From: Acetofilamentum sp.
GTDB lineage: Bacteria; Bacteroidota; Bacteroidia; Bacteroidales; DYOH01
DNA length: 34,713 nt
Reading direction: 5' to 3'
Assembly: GCA_020720625.1 (NCBI GenBank)
Contig: DYOH01000037.1
Coordinates: 1-34,713, forward strand
The notes under the pieces: model-generated
Database searches by the model: none
What the model was told of the DNA's origin: nothing
Seen by the model: the letters and a program-made list of their open reading frames with translations, nothing else
Made by a program: the position numbers and the translations under genes
Shown: positions 7,049 to 18,700 of the stretch, piece after piece
Position numbering within the stretch: position 1 is the first letter of the stretch
Layout of the letters: every line of letters starts with the position of its first letter

Positions 7049-9160
7049 ATGAAACACTTATTATTAATCTGGCTGTTTTTTATCCCTGTTATATTGATAG
7101 GACAAAACGAAACAACTCTTTCCAGCAATCAGGAAGCGATGCTGGCCGAAGATTTTATAGACGACGAGAACTTCTCCGATGCCATTAGATTATACAGAAA
7201 ACTACTGGAAATGGATACCACAAATTCTGAAATTAATTTTAAACTCGGATTTTGTTATCTAAACACTGCAAACGAAATAACTAATGCCGTTTTTTTTCTC
7301 GAAAAGTCTATTGAATACTTATCTGCTGATAAGAAAAAGAAAAAGGATAATGCCCCTATTGAAGCTTTTTATTATCTCGGAAAAGCTTATCAGGTCAATG
7401 GTCAATACGAAAAGGCCATTGAAATTCTTAATCGACTTAAAATAGATTTGGGTGGTAGCGACAAAGAACTCGAAGCCGCTATTGACCGACTTCTTTTTAG
7501 ATCGCAAAATGCACTCGAATTAGTGAATAATCCGGTAGCTATGACGGTAAAAAACATGGGACCCGTTATTAATTCTGATTATACCGACCATAGTCCGGTG
7601 GTTAATGCTGCCGAAGATATGATGATTTTTACTTCGCGCAGGGAAGGTAGTGTGGGCGGAAAACTAATGCGCGACGGAGAGTATTACGAAGATTTATACG
7701 TATCTTATAAAGACGAAGAAGGTAATTGGGGGGTGCCCAGAAACATGGGGCAACCAATAAATAGCACTGAGCACGAAGCCACTGTTAGTTTGTCGCCCGA
7801 TGGAAATAAGCTGTTTATTTATCAATCTATTGATAATGGCTCTATTTTAGTAAGCGAATTTGATGGCGACGATTGGGGAAAACCTGTTATGCTTAGTGAA
7901 TCTATTAATACAAAGTCGCGCGAAACATCGGCATCTGTTTCGGTAGACGGTAATGTAATATTTTTTACCAGCGATAGAAAAGGTGGATTTGGTGGTTTGG
8001 ATGTTTATATGGCAAAAAAACTACCCAATGGCCAATGGGGCGAAGCACAAAATCTTGGAAATACCATTAATACTGAGTTTGACGAAGAAGGACCTTATAT
8101 TCACCCAGATGGTAAATCGCTTTATTTTAGCTCTAAAGGACATAAAAATATGGGCGGATTTGATATCTTCCGTTCAACTCAAACTGAGTTTGGTACTTGG
8201 GGAACTCCCGAAAATTTGGGCTATCCGATTAATACCACCGGCGACGATGTGTTCTTTATTCCATCGGTTGATAAGCAAAGAGCTTACTATGCATCTTTTC
8301 AGCCTGATGGCTTTGGACATTCTGATATTTATCTGATGAATATATCAACAAAAGAAGACGCTAGTCCTACATTGGTTCGTGGACAGGTGGCCATTTGTAC
8401 CGGAAAAATTCCTACCATGACGGTTACCAGCAGAAATGTTGAAACCGATGAGATTATTAGCATTGTGAAGCCTAACCGAAGGGATGGAAAATTTATGCTT
8501 ATTTTCAATAAACCCGGACGATATGAAATTGAATACGAAGTAAGAGGCGAAATTGTAAACAAAGAATTTTTAGCAATTGCACAAAATCAGCTCGGAACTG
8601 AAATTAAAAAGGTTGTGAAACTCAAATCAGGTACTCCATGCGACGCCACTTTCGATTTATTAAGCTCCGAAGAGGCTGAAGAAAAAATGCTTGGTGTTAT
8701 TTTTTACAATGGTCAATATTTCGACGAACAAATGGAAGTGGAGAATATTTTATTTCCTTTTGGTCAGGCAGGGCCAATTATTTCGAACGAGAGTCTTGAT
8801 AAACTTGCTACATATTTGGTTTTCAACGAAGAAGCAAGGGTCGAAATTGGTGCTTATGCCGACGCAATTGGCAGCGAGGATGCAAATATTAAAATTACTC
8901 AGAAAAGAGCTCAGGTGGTGGTAGAATACCTTATATCCAAGGGAGTAAAGGCAAATCAGCTAAAACCGGTAGGATATGGCGAAGCCAATCCAATTGCACT
9001 AAACGAAAATGAAGATGGCTCATGGAACAAGGATGCTCAGAAATACAATAGAAGAATAGAATTTAGAGTTTTAAAACAAGGATCTAAAAAATTACTTATT
9101 AAACCAATGTCTGATATTCCCGAGAAATATAAAAATCCGGATTATATATTTAAAATATAA
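7049..9160 (+). CDS. PorE-like OmpA-family protein (TPR, PD40 propeller, OmpA)
   Basis: A secreted periplasmic or outer-membrane-associated protein with the domain plan known for the T9SS component PorE. It has a signal peptide (residues 1-18, hydrophobic, ending near IGQ). TPR-like helices cover about 28-155. PD40/WD40-like propeller repeats at about 170-430 carry motifs such as FTSDRKGGFGGLDVY near 305 and FSSKGHKNMGGFDIF. A carboxypeptidase-regulatory-like beta domain spans about 438-545. A C-terminal OmpA peptidoglycan-binding domain at about 580-690 has AYADAIGS and RRIEFRV. The OmpA aspartate and arginine expected to hold diaminopimelate appear present. It lies 58 nt after the E2 gene, and its paralog starts 4 nt after its stop. 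The family is often annotated only as OmpA family protein; PorE orthology is inferred from architecture, since several paralogs occur in these genomes. Confidence 0.85.
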   Translation: MKHLLLIWLFFIPVILIGQNETTLSSNQEAMLAEDFIDDENFSDAIRLYRKLLEMDTTNSEINFKLGFCYLNTANEITNAVFFLEKSIEYLSADKKKKKDNAPIEAFYYLGKAYQVNGQYEKAIEILNRLKIDLGGSDKELEAAIDRLLFRSQNALELVNNPVAMTVKNMGPVINSDYTDHSPVVNAAEDMMIFTSRREGSVGGKLMRDGEYYEDLYVSYKDEEGNWGVPRNMGQPINSTEHEATVSLSPDGNKLFIYQSIDNGSILVSEFDGDDWGKPVMLSESINTKSRETSASVSVDGNVIFFTSDRKGGFGGLDVYMAKKLPNGQWGEAQNLGNTINTEFDEEGPYIHPDGKSLYFSSKGHKNMGGFDIFRSTQTEFGTWGTPENLGYPINTTGDDVFFIPSVDKQRAYYASFQPDGFGHSDIYLMNISTKEDASPTLVRGQVAICTGKIPTMTVTSRNVETDEIISIVKPNRRDGKFMLIFNKPGRYEIEYEVRGEIVNKEFLAIAQNQLGTEIKKVVKLKSGTPCDATFDLLSSEEAEEKMLGVIFYNGQYFDEQMEVENILFPFGQAGPIISNESLDKLATYLVFNEEARVEIGAYADAIGSEDANIKITQKRAQVVVEYLISKGVKANQLKPVGYGEANPIALNENEDGSWNKDAQKYNRRIEFRVLKQGSKKLLIKPMSDIPEKYKNPDYIFKI

Positions 9161-9164
9161 GTAA

Positions 9165-11894
9165 TTGAATATTTTTAAAATATCTTTTTTGGGGGCGTTG
9201 TGCCTATTTATTACATTATTGAATATTGGAAAGATTCAGGCTCAAAGTAGTGCAATTCCTTCCGAACTGAACCCTATTGTTCAGTTAGTAGAAGAAAATC
9301 GGTATTTTTTAGCGCACGAAAAACTGAAAGAATTGGGCAAGGATTTTCATAACAATTTTTATTTTCAATTTTACAGTGGTATAACTACCTTGTTTTTAAA
9401 TATTGAAAGGCCTAAGAGTTTGGCTTACTTCAAAAAGGCCATTTACATTGCGTCCGGATTAAAAAAATTTCCGCAGGCTAATTTGATTATGGCAAAATTT
9501 TATTTGGCCAAAACTTATTTCTTGTTGAATCAAATTGATTCAGCATATTATTTGCTAAATAGACTTTATGCCATAACTCCGGCTTATAAATCGGAGCTCC
9601 GAAAAGAAATCAGCGATTTAATAAACTATTGTAATGTAGCGAAATCTCAGATGGGGCGTGCTCAACGCGTTTCCGTTAATCCTGTTTTTGGACTTAATTC
9701 TGTATTTAACGATCATAGCCCATTATTTACAGGAAATGAAGAAATTTTTGTTTTTACTTCAACAAGAGGCGGAAGCACAGGTGGTAGAATTTCTGAAAAT
9801 GGTGAATTTTTCGAAGACATATATTTTAGCACAAAGCGAGAAAATTCTTATCGCAGTCCTGCACGATTAAGTCAGGATTTGAACACCGATAAGCACGATG
9901 CCGCGGTTTGGATATCCTTGGATGGAAGAGAATTATTCGTTTATAATGATATTTCCGGAAATGGGGATATTTATACTTCGGAAATGCTGGCTGATGGAAA
10001 TTGGAAAAATCCGGAACCTCTTAATGTAATTAATACTGATGCAAGAGAAACCTCGGCTTTTAAATCGGACGACGGAAATTTTATCTTTTTTACCAGTGAT
10101 AGAAAGGGTGGTTTTGGTGGGCTGGATATTTATATGATTGAAAAACTCCCTAACGGATTGTGGAGTGAAGCGCTAAATTTAGGGGCTACAGTTAATACTG
10201 CTAAGGACGAAGAGACTCCTTTCTTTCATCCGAATCAAAAATTATATTTCTCGTCGAAAGGGCACAGCAATATGGGGGGCTACGATATTTTTGTGAGCGA
10301 CAGAACTGGACGAAATGCTTGGGCTATTCCGGCTAATTTGGGTTTTCCCATTAATTCTACTGATGATGATTTGTGTTTTTGGCTTTCTACTGATGGATTA
10401 AGGGCTTATCTTTCTTCGGGCCGATTCGGTGGAAGGGGGCGAAGAGATATATATTTTGCTGAGTTTCAGGAGTCTTATCGAACGGGATTTACACTTGTTT
10501 CTGGTGTTGCAAAAGTTGAATCAGGGTATCTCGATTTTTTGCGCATCATTTTGGATAATAAATTATCAATGAGCGAATACAGAGTAAATATCTCTAACGG
10601 ACATTTTATTTTTCCCGTTAGAAACAATTATACTTATGATGCTACTTTTCGGGCTTCCGGAAATCAATCTCAAAGAATTGATTTTATGGTGCCTGAAAAT
10701 AAAAGTAACAACGAACTGCATATTTATTCTCTGGATACTGTATTTCTGCATTCTCCCATAATTCCGGTTGATTCTATTATCGAAAAGCAATTGGTTCTGA
10801 AGAGTATTTATTTCGAAAATATTGATTTTTTTGAAGCGGAGGATGATTTTCTTCCAAATAGTCAGAAAGTCGAAACTAAAATAAATCTTGATTTTGATGT
10901 AGAATTTTCTGATGTAACTCAGGATATAATTTCTCAAAGCTTTGAGCCAATTTTTGTTCAGCAGAAAAAGGAAAATCTACCAGCCTTCTTCATTGCTTCA
11001 GATTTCACATTTCCTTCAAATTCTACTAACTTTTATGCAAATAATGGTCTTTCGGATTTGATTATGTTTCTGAATAAAAATAAATCGGCCGTAATTCGTC
11101 TTATCGGTTATACCGATGGCATCGGAAGCGAAGATTTTAATAAAGAACTTGCCTTGAACAGAGCGCTTTCGGTGGAACATTTTCTCCTACAAAAGGGAGT
11201 GGCTGCCAATCAGATAATAGTGAATCGAAATAGTGAAAATACTCTGCTTTTTGATGAGAATATTTCCGATAACAAATTACTCAATTCGGCTAGAGCTTCA
11301 AACCGGAGAGTGGAAATTCACCTTGAAAAACCATCTAAAGATGCATTTCTTGTTGTGCAACCTATAAGTGTTGATTCTGCATTGTTGAATCATTATAATT
11401 CTCCGCATAAATTATTTTCTGATACTTTGATTCTGCCCGAATTTTTATATTCTGTTGAATTGATTTCTACTCCGGCTGAGATTGATTTGCCTGAAAAATT
11501 CGGACCTTTTAAAATCGAAATAAAACGCTCTAATAGCGGTGTATACTCATATTTTATAGGATATTTCGAGATTAATACTGATGCACTTTATTGGCTTAGA
11601 GAAATTAGGAAGCGAGGTTTTAGTTCGGCCCGCATTATTTTAGAGTCTACAAAAGATATTCATATTAACTACTATTATTCTATTCATCTGCTAAGTTCCG
11701 AAAAGCAGGTAGATAAGCAATTGTTCGGTAATTTAGAGAGAGTTATCGAAAAAAAAGAAAAAGAGTATTTTGTTTATTACTACGGTCAGTTTATTAGCTT
11801 GAGCGAGGCTGAAAGAGCTCGGTTAAAGGTTTGGGAATCTGGATTTAAAGATGCTTTTATTATCATAAACTATTTGAATAATGCTAAGCAATGA
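9165..11894 (+). CDS. Second PorE-like OmpA protein with SPOR-like C-terminal repeats
   Basis: A 909-residue paralog of the gene before it. It has a signal peptide (1-26, ending IQAQ), a TPR-like helical region at about 30-160, and PD40 propeller repeats at about 175-440 with the same FTSDRKGGFGGLDIY signature. A divergent linker of about 190 residues follows. An OmpA domain at about 630-720 has GYTDGIGSED and NRRVEIHLE. The last 130 residues look like two degenerate SPOR-type repeats: GPFKIEIK ... YFIGYF ... LREIRKRGFSSARII, and YYYGQF ... AERARLKVWESGFKDAFII. Translation starts at TTG 9165, because that is the only start that keeps the signal peptide; the first in-frame ATG is far inside. 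Its end overlaps the GNAT start by 14 nt. A role in envelope or T9SS anchoring to peptidoglycan is inferred. Confidence 0.82.
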   Translation: MNIFKISFLGALCLFITLLNIGKIQAQSSAIPSELNPIVQLVEENRYFLAHEKLKELGKDFHNNFYFQFYSGITTLFLNIERPKSLAYFKKAIYIASGLKKFPQANLIMAKFYLAKTYFLLNQIDSAYYLLNRLYAITPAYKSELRKEISDLINYCNVAKSQMGRAQRVSVNPVFGLNSVFNDHSPLFTGNEEIFVFTSTRGGSTGGRISENGEFFEDIYFSTKRENSYRSPARLSQDLNTDKHDAAVWISLDGRELFVYNDISGNGDIYTSEMLADGNWKNPEPLNVINTDARETSAFKSDDGNFIFFTSDRKGGFGGLDIYMIEKLPNGLWSEALNLGATVNTAKDEETPFFHPNQKLYFSSKGHSNMGGYDIFVSDRTGRNAWAIPANLGFPINSTDDDLCFWLSTDGLRAYLSSGRFGGRGRRDIYFAEFQESYRTGFTLVSGVAKVESGYLDFLRIILDNKLSMSEYRVNISNGHFIFPVRNNYTYDATFRASGNQSQRIDFMVPENKSNNELHIYSLDTVFLHSPIIPVDSIIEKQLVLKSIYFENIDFFEAEDDFLPNSQKVETKINLDFDVEFSDVTQDIISQSFEPIFVQQKKENLPAFFIASDFTFPSNSTNFYANNGLSDLIMFLNKNKSAVIRLIGYTDGIGSEDFNKELALNRALSVEHFLLQKGVAANQIIVNRNSENTLLFDENISDNKLLNSARASNRRVEIHLEKPSKDAFLVVQPISVDSALLNHYNSPHKLFSDTLILPEFLYSVELISTPAEIDLPEKFGPFKIEIKRSNSGVYSYFIGYFEINTDALYWLREIRKRGFSSARIILESTKDIHINYYYSIHLLSSEKQVDKQLFGNLERVIEKKEKEYFVYYYGQFISLSEAERARLKVWESGFKDAFIIINYLNNAKQ

Positions 11895-12402
11895 TTTAAT
11901 TAAGCTTAGGGCACTCGAACCCGAAGATGTAGAAGTGCTCTATCAGTGGGAAAATGATATGAAAATTTGGAATGTGAGTGATACCATTACTCCTTTTTCG
12001 AAATATATTCTTACCAAATACATTCAGAATTCGCACCTCGATATTTTTCAGCTGAAAGAGCTTAGGTTGGTAATCGTTTTAAAGGAAGAAAATGAGCCTA
12101 TTGGTTTAATCGACTTGTTTGATTTTGACCCTTATCACAGCCGCGCAGGTGTTGGCATTATGATTTATTCTGATGAAAAACGCCAACAGGGGCTGGCCAC
12201 TTCGGCACTCGATTTGTTTATTCAGTATGCTTTTCGAACGCTCGGTTTGCATCAACTTTATTGCAATATTGCATCAGATAATGTAGTGAGCATTAATTTG
12301 TTTCAGCGTTTTGGCTTTGATATTATCGGCGTTAAAAAGGATTGGCGAAAATCGTTTGGCGGATGGATTGATGAATATGTATTGCAACTTATTAACAAGT
12401 AG
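11881..12402 (+). CDS. GNAT-family N-acetyltransferase, RimJ/SpeG-like
   Basis: A 173-residue acetyl-CoA-dependent acyltransferase of the GNAT superfamily. The start IKLRALEPEDVEVLYQWEND is typical of the RimJ/RimL-SpeG branch. Residues about 92-112 form the acetyl-CoA pyrophosphate loop with RQQGLATSAL, followed by GLHQLYCNIASDNVVSINLFQRFGF, the usual strand and helix with the conserved Asn and Phe-Gly. The substrate could be a polyamine or a protein N-terminus and cannot be told from sequence. It overlaps the end of the PorE-like gene by 14 nt and is the last gene of the plus-strand run, ending before the bidirectional terminator at 12661-12690. Confidence 0.88.
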   Translation: MLSNDLIKLRALEPEDVEVLYQWENDMKIWNVSDTITPFSKYILTKYIQNSHLDIFQLKELRLVIVLKEENEPIGLIDLFDFDPYHSRAGVGIMIYSDEKRQQGLATSALDLFIQYAFRTLGLHQLYCNIASDNVVSINLFQRFGFDIIGVKKDWRKSFGGWIDEYVLQLINK

Positions 12403-12717
12403 CTTCTATAGTTTGATTATTTTGGAACTTTCAATTGTTTCATAGTTATATTTCAATTTCTTTTTTTTTTTGAATTTTTTTCATTTAATTATTCCATTGC
12501 AAGATAGCATGGCCGGAATGAACTATAATTTTCTATAAAACTTTGGTTTATTCTATTTATCAGCTTATTAGTACCATAGGAAAAATATCCATCAGCACAT
12601 AACACATTATTTCCTTATTATTTAAGCTAAAACACATTGATTTATGCTTAAATACAAAGAAAAAAACCGTTGATAAAATCAACGGCTTTTTGTATAAATC
12701 TATCCGAATGCAATGTA
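12403..12717. other. Gap between convergent genes
   Basis: This 315-bp stretch between the acetyltransferase and the giant minus-strand gene is AT-rich, with a run of twelve T near 12463. It has no credible ORF or RNA gene. Apart from the bidirectional terminator near its right end I see nothing in it. Confidence 0.6.
12661..12690. terminator. Bidirectional intrinsic terminator
   Basis: CCGTTGAT (12667-12674) and ATCAACGG (12678-12685) form an 8-bp stem with a 3-nt loop. It is flanked by six A on the left and by C plus five T on the right, so it can end transcripts from both sides: the GNAT run on the plus strand and the giant propeller gene on the minus strand. Confidence 0.82.
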
Positions 12718-15700
12718 CTATTTTTTTAGTATAAAGGATTCATTAGCAGTGATTTTGCCCATATTAACTCGTATGAAATATTGGCCGGGTTTTAAGCCGC
12801 GAACATCAATCATGTAAATTTTTGTAGCAAAATCAATAGTTTCATGAATTACAAGCTGACCCTTGGTATCAAATACTATTAATTCCAAATTTTGGGTGCT
12901 ATATTCAGGTAACATCAAGCTTATCCAGTCTATTGCCGGATTTGGATAAATTTTCCAACCCAATTCTGATAATTGAACAATACCGGTAATGTAATTTATT
13001 GTAAAGGTATTAGAAACTGTATTCTCATTTCCTACTGCATCTTCTGCAACTCCGGCAGCTACACTTACACTAACTTGTCCGGCTGCGCCCGGAGTAATAT
13101 CTGCTGTCCAGCTTTTTCCGCTTACTGTTTCTACAAGATTAGATGCGCTGCCATTTGTTACATTTATGTCGGCAAGCACAAATCCATTTACTACTTCGCT
13201 AAAACTAATAGATATTTCAAACGGCGATTCTTCAGTAGAGCCGGAAACATTTGAGCTAATTGTTACACTTGGAGCTTCGGTATCTTGTTCGAATTCAATA
13301 CTAAAAGTATTAGAAACAGTATTTTGGTTTCCAGCGGCATCTGTAGCTTTATTAGCTTCAATTATTGCAGTAACTGTACCTTCGGCGATGGGCGAAATAT
13401 TAACTGTCCATTCTTTTCCGGCAGCAGTTTCGCTAAGGTTTGAAGCCGTTGCATTTGTAAGTGTAATATCTGCTAATTCAAATCCATTTACTACTTCGCT
13501 AAAAGTAATTGTAAGTGCAAAGCTAGTTTCTTGTGTAGTTACGGAAATGTTGCTGCTTAATACAACGTCTGGTTGTGTAATATCATACGTAACCGTTTTC
13601 GATACTGCGAGATTCGGATTTCCGGCCAAATCAAAAATAGCATTTGCAGCGATAGAAATGCTTACGTCGCCTTCTGATGAATTGCCTATTTCTACTATCC
13701 AATTTTTGCTATCAACTTGCCTGAAATCGGTAATATCACCATTAACAGCAGTAATTTGAGCTTGTGTTAAACTTTGCAATGCTTCGCTTGAAGTTACTGT
13801 AAATACAATCGGAAGAGCGTTGCTTATTTCGTCGGAAACAGTGATTAGCAATTCTGGTGCCTCGTTATCTAAATTCACTTCCAAAAGGTTCGACACCACA
13901 TTATCCAATCCGTCTGCATTGGTAACTTTGTTAGCATCTAATTGTAATGTAATTAATCCCGAATTAAGTGCAGTTAGCGCAACAGAATAAATTCTTCCTG
14001 CCACAATTTCGGTGAGATTGCTTAACGTTGCATTGCTAGCCGTAAAATCGGTAATATCAAAACCAATAACCGGGGTATTAAATACAACAGAAACGGTAAA
14101 ATTGTTGGTATTTAAATTGTTGCCGGATTCGGAGATTAAATTCACGGTAGGTACCGGGAGCGCTTCAAAATTTTGGCCGGGCATCCAGATTGCCTGATTT
14201 TGTAGATGGCCATTTTTAGAGAAAGCTCCGCCAAAATAGATGTTTGTTGCATCGGCATACATGGCATTGATTCCTTGTGTTGAGCTTTCTGCCAGTCCAT
14301 AACCTAATGTTTGCCAATCTGTACCGTCGAAAACGGCAACATGATTTATAAATTCATCATCGGAGAATCGTAAATCAAAGAATCCGCCTATATACACTTT
14401 ATTATCAGAGCTAATGGCTACATCTTGTACGGTGAAACTTCCTGAACTTCTGTCTATACCTTCGCCCATTGCTTTCCATTGTGTTCCATCCCAAGCGGCA
14501 ACGCCATGCGAACGTATATTACCGGCAAACATAAAATCGCCAGCCGCTATTAGCTCATTGGTATTATTGTTCCAAGCCAAACCATTTACACTGTTAGCCA
14601 AACCGCTCATGCCATTTCCTAGAGGCAGCCAGTTTGTTCCATCCCATTTTGCTACGCGCAAAACTTCGGTAGCACCGGAATTTTCGAAAATTCCGCCTGC
14701 GTAAACATTTCCGCTTTCGTCGGCTGTAAGTGCCGATACTTTGGCATCAAGACCATCGCCAACAGCTTGCCAGGTATTGGTAGCTATATGAAAACGGCGT
14801 ATGTAAGAGTAGGCTGGATCGGTACTATTAAAGGTAAATCCACCAATGTAAACATATCCGTTGTGTACTAAAATGTCATATACACCACCCGAATTTGGAC
14901 CTTTTGTTTGTGTTGTTTCAAAAAACGTAGGGTCTTCGAGTGCGCTCCATGTTCCTTCCGAAACATCAAATTTGGCAACTCTACCTACTGAAACTCCACC
15001 AATAGAGCTAAAATCGCCTCCTACATATAAGTCACCATTTTCGTCCTGGGCCATACATCTAATAAAATTGTAATGAGAATAGTCAATTCCCGGTACTTGT
15101 TCCCAAGTGTTGCTTGCAGGAATATATCTTGCAAGATTTTTCATATCGGTATTGCCACCCACGCTTAAAAATCCGCCACAGAAATATACTTTTTCGTCGG
15201 CAGTAGATTTTTGAATATCAAAAACTTCGCCTTCAATGATGCCATCGAAATCCAGAAACCATTGTTTATCGTTGGCACCCAGATTGGCATCGTATTTAAA
15301 CGAATAAGTGCGCGAAGCAGCATTGGCCTGATTATTTGCATCTACTACAGCATTGGCTTTTAGTTTAATACTTACTATTCCATTGGTTTTTGGATAAATT
15401 TTGGTTTTCCAAAGGAGTTTGTCTACTTGTTGCATTGGAATGTCGGCAATTGAATTTACAAGTTCTAAATCGGATAATTCTAAATCTTGTATCTCTTCAG
15501 AGAATTCGATGATAACTTCTACTGCACTTTGGTTGCTCACACTATCGGTATTTATTATCATGCCGGCAATTGGAGCAATATCGGCATCAAAGTTGATATT
15601 TGGATTCCAAATAGCTTGACGGGCAATATCGTTTGTATTGCCAATTGGTTTGTAGAAAGCCCCTGCACAATAAATATTACTTCCATCTGCAAGCATTGCA

Positions 15701-18700
15701 TTTATACCTTGTGTCGAACTTTGGCTTAATCCAAGTCCCATTGGCTCCCATTGATTATTTTTCCATACGGCTACGCTGTTTAGAAAAAGATCGTCGGAGA
15801 AGCGGGTTTCGAAAAATCCACCAATATAAATTGTTCCATTAGCATCTACCACTACAGATTGGGCAATTCCATTTACGCCACTATTCATGCTAAGCCATTG
15901 TGTTCCATCGTATGCAATAATGCCTTGCGAGTAAATATTTCCGGCTTTTGTAAACGAGCCTGCTACATAGAGCATACCATCGTGCCAAACCATACTAGCT
16001 ACACTTCCATTAAGTCCACCCGAAACGTCGCTCCATGCTGAGCCGTCCCATTTGGCAATATTCGAAACCGTTTGTCCACCAGCCAGGGTAAATGTGCCGC
16101 CCACGTATAAATTGCCATCAGGGTCGGATGCAAAAGCTGATACTTTGGCTGAGTTTCCATCAACAAAACCAATTCCTGAACCAACAGCTTCCCATTTTTT
16201 AGTCTGCACATTAAATCTGCGAATATAACGATAGGCCGGATCATCATTATTAAAAGTCCATCCACCAATGTAAACGTAGTCGTCGAGCAGATGTATGGCA
16301 TACACACCACCTGATAATGGGCCACGCATTTGGTCGTCGTCTTTAAAGGTTTTATCTATCAGACTATACCAGCGACCTTCGCTCACATTAAAACGAGCCA
16401 CCCTGCCAGCCGGAACTCCGCCTATGGTATTAAAATCGCCACCTACATACATGTTGCCATTTTCGTCGGAAACCATGCAGCGGATAAACATGTTGTGTGT
16501 GTAATCTATACCCGGGAGTCCTTCCCAAAGATTTGCCTCCTGATCATATCTTACAATGTTTTTATGGTCAGTATTACCGTTTACGGATAAGAATCCACCG
16601 GCAAAGTAAATTTTGTTATCTGCAGCAGCTTTATGCACCCCAAAAACTTCGCCTTCAATATTTCCTTTAAATCCGAAGAACCAGTTATTATCTGGATTGG
16701 GCAAATGCAAATTGTAGTTTACTGTAACAACATCAGATGCAAGTGTTGCATTGCCATTGGCATCTACAGCTACATTGGCCGGAATAGCCATGCTTACATC
16801 ACCTTCTGCTAGCGGTTCGATGCGAATTGTCCATTTCTGGTCGGTAATTTGTGGAGTAAAATAGATGATTGTGCCATTAGTTACCTGAATTTCAGATTGC
16901 TCGAATCCTATAACTGCTTCGGAGAATTTCAGCGTAAATTCGATTGGTGATTCTGCTGTTGGTGATGGAGTATTGGCAAATATGTAGGCTTGCGGCACTT
17001 TATCTGCTGTGAAATCCATATTTTCGTTCCAAATAGCATGATTAACCCTGAAATTTGTACCATCGGCCGGAATACCAAAATATCCGGCAAAAAATACATT
17101 TTTACCATCAGCAAAAGCCGTACTTACTCCTTGGGTGGTAGATATTCCAACACCACTTTCAAGTTTTTGCCAGTCGGTTCCATCAAAAATGGCTACATTG
17201 TTTAGTGGCATATCGTCGGAATACCGATGGGTGAAATAACCACCAATGTAAATTTTATTGTCAGCATCGGAAGTGATGGCTAAAACAGAATTACCTTCGA
17301 CACCTTTTCCCATGTTTAACCATTGTGTTCCATCCCATTTGGCAATGTATTGTACTGAAAGACCTTCCATTGTTGAAGTAAAGGCGCCGCCTGCGTAGAG
17401 CGTATTGTCATTCCAATGCAGTACAGATACACCATCGTTAAGGCCACTACCTAGAGCCGACCAATTGGTTCCATTCCATTTGGCAACTCCATTTGCTGTA
17501 ATTCCTCCGGCAGTTAAAAATAATCCGCCCACATATAAATTGCCATTTCCATCGGTTTCCAATGCAGCAATTTTAACCAAGTCTGCGGCATTTGGGTCTC
17601 CATCAACACCTGAACCTACGGCTTCCCATTTGTTGGTAACAAGGTTATAACGTCTTAGGTATCTGTATTCGTTTAGCGAACTGTTGAAAACATATCCACC
17701 AATATACAGATAATCGCCCATTAGTTCAATGGCATAAACGCCGCCTGAAATCGGACCACGCATTTGCTCTTCCTCGAAAAAACTAATGTCGCGCAATGCC
17801 GACCACTTGCCTGTGGCTACATTAAATTTTGCAACCCGTCCGGCTTCAATACCGCCGATGCTGCTAAAATCGCCACCAACATAAATGTTGCCATCTTCGT
17901 CCTCAACCATGCATCGAATAAAATTGCTGTGGGTATAATCTATTCCGGGAATTTGTTCCCAATGATTGCTTTCAGGCACCCATCTGGCAATATTTTTCAT
18001 ATTGGTATTTCCGGCAAGAGATAAAAATGCACCGCAAACATAGATTTTGCCGTCAGCTTTGCTTTTTAATGCATCAAAAACTTCGCCTTCAACGGCCCCA
18101 TCAAAATCGAAAAACCAATTTTTATCCGTTACCGGAGGTGTGTCGTTATAAATTGCAGTATATAGAGTTGATGCTGTATTATTATTGCCTGTGGCATCAG
18201 TTGCCACATTGGCCGGAATTTGCACAGTAATTTCGCCATTGGCAGTAGGTGTAATTCTCACTTCCCACCTTCTATCAGTTTCCAATGGAGTGAAATAAGA
18301 AATTGTACCATTGGTAACCACAATATCTGATTGAGTAAAATTGCTTACAATTTCGCTAAATTTTACAGAAAGGCTTATTGGATTGTCGTAAACAATACCT
18401 GTTGGCCCTAGAACGAATGCACTTGGGGCAAGGTCCTCTGTAAAATCTTTGTTTTCGTTCCAAATGGCATGGTTAATTCTGAAACTTGTACCATCGGCAG
18501 GAATGCCAAAATATCCAGCGAAATAGATATCTTTTCCATCGGCAAAGGCGGTACTAACACCTTGGGTAGTGGAAAAACCAACGCCATCTTCAAGCTTTTG
18601 CCATTCGTTTCCATCGAAAACGGCAACATTATTCAGGGGCATGTCGTCGGAGAATCTGTGTGTAAAATAACCACCGATATAAACTTTATTGTCGGCATCG

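Noticed and set aside
13166-13759. A 197-residue plus-strand open frame opposite the giant gene, and many similar ones to 21 kb
   Set aside because: They are antisense shadows of the repetitive giant gene and look alike because the repeats recur; none has a family motif or start signal.
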